The translations under genes and the position numbers were made by a program. This document shows positions 60,631-64,000 of a stretch of DNA of 64,000 nt, one piece after another. The notes beneath the pieces were generated by a model. The model had not been told where the DNA came from and did not search any database. It saw only the letters and a list, made by a program, of their open reading frames with translations. Source of the DNA: an uncultured Rhodospirillales bacterium (GTDB lineage Bacteria > Pseudomonadota > Alphaproteobacteria > CACIAM-22H2); NCBI GenBank assembly GCA_937926175.1, contig CALANV010000008.1, positions 62,001-126,000 of the forward strand, read 5' to 3'. Position 1 is the first letter of the stretch; every line of letters starts with the position of its first letter.

Positions 60631-61503
60631 ATGAATACGGTACCGACCGCGCGCCCGACCTGGCGGGAATTGCTCGCCGCCAACAAGCCCCTGCTGCTGC
60701 CCGTCGCGCATGACGCGTTATCGGCCCGGCTGATCGAGCGCGCCGGGTTTGCCGCATATTCGATCGGCGGCTTTCCTTTGGTCGGGGCACGGTACGCCTT
60801 GCCCGACATCGGACTGGTCGGCCTGGGCGAGATGAGCGAAGGCGTGCGCGACATCATCGCCGCGTCCCGGTTGCCGGTCCTCGTCGATGCCGACGACGGT
60901 TACGGCGACGTCAAGAACGTCACACGCACGATCCGGACCTACGAGGCGATGGGCGCCAGCGCCATCTTCATCGAGGACCAGCGCGCGCCGAAGCGCTGCG
61001 GTCACATGGCCGGAAAGGATGTGATCGACGCCGCGGTGATGGAGCAGAAGATCCGTGCCGCTGCGGCGGCGCGACGCTCGCGCGACACGTTCCTGATCGC
61101 ACGCACCGATGCGCGCGCGGTTCACGGGCTGGACGAGGCGATGCGGCGGGCCGAACGTTATCTGAAGGCCGGCGCCGACGGCATCTTCATCGAGGCGCCC
61201 GAGAGCGAGGAGGAGTTGCGCCGGATCGGGGCGGCGTTCCGCCACGTGCCGCAGATCGCCAACATGCTCGAGGGCGGGCGCACGCCGCTCATCGCGCCGG
61301 CCGAACTCTACGACATGGGCTTCGCGATGGTCGCCTATCCGACGTCGCTGATCTTCCGCGTCACGCACACGATCGAGAAGGCATTGGCCGACATGAAGGC
61401 GGGCCGGCTGTCGCTTGCCGGCGAAGGTGTCGGCTTCGATGCCTTCAAGACGATCGTCGGTTACGGCGAGTGGGCCGAGGTGGAGGATCGCCTCGGTCGG
61501 TGA
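60631..61503 (+). CDS. Isocitrate lyase/PEP mutase family enzyme
   Basis: The 290-residue TIM-barrel protein carries KRCGHMAGK, the active-site loop of the isocitrate lyase and phosphoenolpyruvate mutase superfamily, and VDADDGYGDVKNVTRTI and EDQRAPK, which bind magnesium. Related enzymes include methylisocitrate lyase and oxaloacetate decarboxylase. The exact reaction is not clear from the sequence, and no propionate genes lie nearby. The ATG is behind GAGAGG. Its 3' end overlaps the convergent histidine-kinase gene by 43 bases. Confidence 0.87.
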   Translation: MNTVPTARPTWRELLAANKPLLLPVAHDALSARLIERAGFAAYSIGGFPLVGARYALPDIGLVGLGEMSEGVRDIIAASRLPVLVDADDGYGDVKNVTRTIRTYEAMGASAIFIEDQRAPKRCGHMAGKDVIDAAVMEQKIRAAAAARRSRDTFLIARTDARAVHGLDEAMRRAERYLKAGADGIFIEAPESEEELRRIGAAFRHVPQIANMLEGGRTPLIAPAELYDMGFAMVAYPTSLIFRVTHTIEKALADMKAGRLSLAGEGVGFDAFKTIVGYGEWAEVEDRLGR

Positions 61504-62909
61504 TGCTCGGGCGCCGTCGCGGCGCCGGGCAGCTCCATCCGAAACACCGTGCCCTTGTCGGACGTCGCGGCAAGCGACAGTTCGCCGCCATGCGCGCGGA
61601 CGAGTTCGCGTGCGATGGCAAGACCGAGACCAGTGCCGCCCGCCCGTGCCGAACCGGCGAAGGGCTGGAACAGTTTCTCGTGCGCCTTGGCCGGAATGCC
61701 CGGGCCGTCGTCGGCGACCTCGATCACCAGCGTGCTGTCCGCTGCGGCGACGGCCGTGATCCGGACCTGACGTGCACCAGCCTCGAGTGCGTTGCGCCCC
61801 AGGTTCACGAATACGCGGAAGAGCTGGTCGCGGTCGGCGAACGCGGACAGTCCGTCGGCGATCTCGTTGCGCCAGGCGCCGTCGCTCTTGGTCAGCACGG
61901 CGGCGACGTGACCGACCTCGTCGACGAGCGCTTTCAGCGCGAAACGTTCGCGTCGGAGCGGCGGCAGATCCTCGCGTGCATAAGCGAGCGTCTGTTCGCA
62001 CAGCGTCACGGCACGGTCGATCGCGCCGAGGAGGGTAGGCGCGACGCGCGTTACCTTCGGATCGCTGGAGTCGGCCAGCCGGTCCGACAGCAGCCGTGCC
62101 GTCGACAGAATGTTGCGCAGATCGTGATTGATCTTCGCGACGGCGCTGCCCAGCGCGGCGAGGCGCGTCTTCTGCCGCAGTGCGGTGCGGACCGCCACTT
62201 CCATGTCCGCGAGTTCGCGCTGAAGGAGTCCGATTTCGTCGCGCCGGCCGCTGGTCGCGACGACGTTGCGCGGATCCTCGGGCGCCTCTTTGAAGGCCAT
62301 CATGTTGTCGGTGATCCGTCGCAGCGGCCGCACCAGCATCCATTGCAGAGACAGATAGACGAGTGCCGCGGTCACGAACGAGATGATCAGCGACAGGGCG
62401 AGGATGCGCCACGAGAAGTCGATCATGGCTGCGCGCATCGGCGCTTCGTGCATCAGGACTTCCACCGTGACGTCGTCGACGGGGGTCGAGGGACCCAGCA
62501 CGCGAAGCATCCGGTCGCCGCGCTGGCTCAGTGTCATGAACGCGTCGGCGATCAGGCCGATGAAGGTGGCAGCGCGCAGATCGTAGGCCGCGTCGGCGCT
62601 GGGGGGCATATCGCCGGCGAGCGAGCGTCGCCGCTCGCGCGGATTGTTGACGATGATGGCGAGCGCGCCGGCGCGGTCGAGGAGCTGGCGTTCCAGTTCC
62701 TTGCTGATCATGTTGTCCGGCGTCGCCTCCAGCGCCAGTGCTGCCAGTTGCGCCGCCTCGATCCGGCTCTCGAGGTAGTCGCGGCGGAAGCGCGCGATCG
62801 ATGGTGCGTAGATCAGCACCTCGCTCAGCATCACGAAGGCGATCGTGAGCACGAGAAGTCGCGCCGACAGGCCGTAGAGGCCACGCGGCCGATGGAGGTA
62901 CGGCGCCAT
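61461..62909 (-). CDS. Membrane sensor histidine kinase
   Basis: The 482-residue kinase has two membrane helices (about residues 14-36 and 168-190) enclosing a periplasmic sensor of about 130 residues. A HAMP-type linker follows, then the phospho-acceptor helix AVAKINHDLRN with His262, and an ATPase domain with NLGRNALEAGA, DDGPGIP and GTGLGLAIA. The His lies in NHDLRN and not the usual SHELRTP, placing it in a less common kinase group. No response-regulator gene is adjacent, so it is an orphan here. The signal sensed is unknown. Confidence 0.9.
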   Translation of the reverse strand: MAPYLHRPRGLYGLSARLLVLTIAFVMLSEVLIYAPSIARFRRDYLESRIEAAQLAALALEATPDNMISKELERQLLDRAGALAIIVNNPRERRRSLAGDMPPSADAAYDLRAATFIGLIADAFMTLSQRGDRMLRVLGPSTPVDDVTVEVLMHEAPMRAAMIDFSWRILALSLIISFVTAALVYLSLQWMLVRPLRRITDNMMAFKEAPEDPRNVVATSGRRDEIGLLQRELADMEVAVRTALRQKTRLAALGSAVAKINHDLRNILSTARLLSDRLADSSDPKVTRVAPTLLGAIDRAVTLCEQTLAYAREDLPPLRRERFALKALVDEVGHVAAVLTKSDGAWRNEIADGLSAFADRDQLFRVFVNLGRNALEAGARQVRITAVAAADSTLVIEVADDGPGIPAKAHEKLFQPFAGSARAGGTGLGLAIARELVRAHGGELSLAATSDKGTVFRMELPGAATAPEHHRPRRSSTSAHSP

Positions 62910-63036
62910 GGCGGCAACGATTATATCAGTCCGCCCATGATGCGGCGGACCGATGTTGGCCGGTCGTTTGACGGCTGTGGGGCCCGTCCGTATTTTCGCG
63001 GCCTGGATCGAACCGATTCGTCAGGAGGACTTCGAG

Positions 63037-63621
63037 ATGCGGCTGACGGCTTTGGGAATGATGGCGGGCGCAATCGTCGCGGCGACCGGCACGGCGCAGG
63101 CGCATACGTTCGGCGTTCCCGGCACCGGTCTCGCTGCAGGCTTCGCGCATCCGTTCGGCGGCCTCGATCATCTTCTGGCCATGGTGGCGGTCGGCCTGTG
63201 GGCGGTCGAGCTCGGCGGCCGTGCCGTGTGGCAGGTGCCGGCAACCTTCGTCGCCGTGATGATCGCCGGTGCCCTGGCCGGAATGTCAGGGGTGCCGCTT
63301 CCGAGTGCTGAGGTCGGCATCGCCGCGTCTCTGCTGGTCCTCGGCGCACTGGTTGCGACCGCTGCCCGCCTGCCTGCCATGCTCGGCGCGGCGCTGGTCG
63401 CGGTCTTCGCGCTGTTCCACGGTCACGCGCATGGATCGGAGATGCCGGCGACGGTTTCGGCCGGCCTCTACGGCCTCGGCTTCGCGCTGGCGACGGCTGG
63501 CCTGCATGGCATCGGCATCGGTCTCGGCCTGTGGTTGCGTGGAACCGCCGCGCGGTGGACGGTCCGCGTCGGCGGCGCCGGCATCGCCGCGGCGGGGTTG
63601 GCGATGCTGGTCGCCGTTTGA
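63037..63621 (+). CDS. HupE/UreJ family membrane protein
   Basis: The 194-residue protein has a signal-like N-terminus ending near TAQAHTF and about six hydrophobic segments. HPFGGLDHLLAM and FHGHAHGSEMP carry the conserved His residues thought to bind nickel or cobalt in HupE/UreJ transporters. AGGAGGAC upstream of the ATG sets the start. No hydrogenase or urease genes are in the window, so a metal import role is from family alone. Confidence 0.88.
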   Translation: MRLTALGMMAGAIVAATGTAQAHTFGVPGTGLAAGFAHPFGGLDHLLAMVAVGLWAVELGGRAVWQVPATFVAVMIAGALAGMSGVPLPSAEVGIAASLLVLGALVATAARLPAMLGAALVAVFALFHGHAHGSEMPATVSAGLYGLGFALATAGLHGIGIGLGLWLRGTAARWTVRVGGAGIAAAGLAMLVAV

Positions 63622-63679
63622 GGGTAGAGTCCCAAGGCGCATCCGACGAGGATCTGGCGCGATCGGGCGGACGGCGCTT

Positions 63680-64000
63680 CTAGCGGTGGTAGACCGCGTC
63701 GCGGATCTCGCGCGGAAATGCGCCGGACATGCCCTCGACGGCCGTGTTGGTCAGGGCAACGACCGTGAGTCCGTTCGCCGGATCCACGAACCAGCTGTGG
63801 CCATAAGCGCCGCCCCATTGGATCGTGCCTTTTGCCTGCGGCGTGCCGGCGAGCGTGGGGGCCACAAGGACCGCCCAGCCATAGCCGAACCCCCACCCCG
63901 GTCCCTGCGTCTGCGCCTGCGGTCCGACCTGATCCGTCATCATCTGCCTGACCGTCTCGGGCTTCAGGATCGGCGAGCCGCCGTTGCGGATCGCCTCGAG
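63680..64000 (-). CDS. Serine hydrolase (class C beta-lactamase family), C-terminal part
   Basis: Only the final 106 residues lie inside the window; the gene continues beyond its right edge. The fragment reads RNGGSPILKPETVRQMM and then WGGAYGHSWFVDPANGL...ALTNT, which is the C-terminal pattern of penicillin-binding-protein-like esterases of the beta-lactamase class C family. The catalytic S-x-x-K and Y-x-N motifs would be in the missing part. It may be an esterase or peptidase and need not be an antibiotic-resistance enzyme. Confidence 0.75.
   Translation of the reverse strand, partial: LEAIRNGGSPILKPETVRQMMTDQVGPQAQTQGPGWGFGYGWAVLVAPTLAGTPQAKGTIQWGGAYGHSWFVDPANGLTVVALTNTAVEGMSGAFPREIRDAVYHR

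Noticed and set aside
63680..64000. Antibiotic-resistance beta-lactamase
   Set aside because: Only the C-terminal end is visible, and the family is mostly esterases and peptidases. The catalytic motifs are outside the window, so resistance cannot be claimed.

Overview
The window is high-GC DNA (upper 60s percent by eye) from a Gram-negative bacterium, most likely an alphaproteobacterium of the Rhodospirillales type. The reasons are a SAM-II riboswitch (a class known mainly from Alphaproteobacteria), a ligase/exonuclease DNA-repair pair typical of Proteobacteria, a type I secretion system, a lipoprotein, and many four-base ATGA/GTGA start-stop overlaps. It looks chromosomal. I see no rRNA, CRISPR array, transposase or phage gene. 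One tRNA-Arg(ACG) is present.

Layout. 1-3964: phosphoribosyltransferase, HIT protein, then a ligase-associated exonuclease and an ATP-dependent DNA ligase. 3968-8377: four leftward family-2 glycosyltransferases forming two paralogous pairs. 9012-10568: MpaB/DUF2236 oxygenase and an OsmC-like protein. 10609-16045: a sulfur block. A leftward SsuABC-type importer has a SAM-II riboswitch in its leader and is divergent from cystathionine beta-synthase and a Cys/Met-metabolism PLP enzyme. 16087-17220: PQQ-type sugar dehydrogenase.

17786-40197 is the largest block, a surface glycan and protein-export locus. It holds galE, two methyltransferases, five further glycosyltransferase-type proteins, a pyruvyltransferase-family protein, a secreted propeller-like protein, the dTDP-L-rhamnose genes rfbCBDA, a protein made almost wholly of RTX calcium-binding repeats, and a type I secretion ATPase/adaptor pair. 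By analogy with S-layer loci, in which an RTX protein is exported by a type I system encoded beside polysaccharide genes, this may build and decorate a calcium-dependent surface layer. That is inference.

40454-45833: tRNA-Arg, a lipoprotein, a secreted unknown, a lower-GC gene for an HNH-like protein, gpt, a DMT permease and a PH-domain membrane protein. 45841-55175: a leftward peptide-utilisation block of Dpp/Opp-type ABC importer, M20 peptidase, P1/DmpA peptidase, nucleoside hydrolase and one unknown. 55641-64000: gamma-glutamyltransferase, GNAT, RlmI-like rRNA methyltransferase, Tam-like methyltransferase, PEP-mutase/isocitrate-lyase family enzyme, orphan histidine kinase, HupE/UreJ protein and the C-terminal end of a serine hydrolase cut by the window edge.

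The observations most worth following are the SAM-II riboswitch with its terminator ahead of the ABC importer, the all-repeat RTX protein with T1SS inside the glycan cluster, and a large glycosyltransferase paralogue (25287-27521) whose metal-binding motifs are all degraded.
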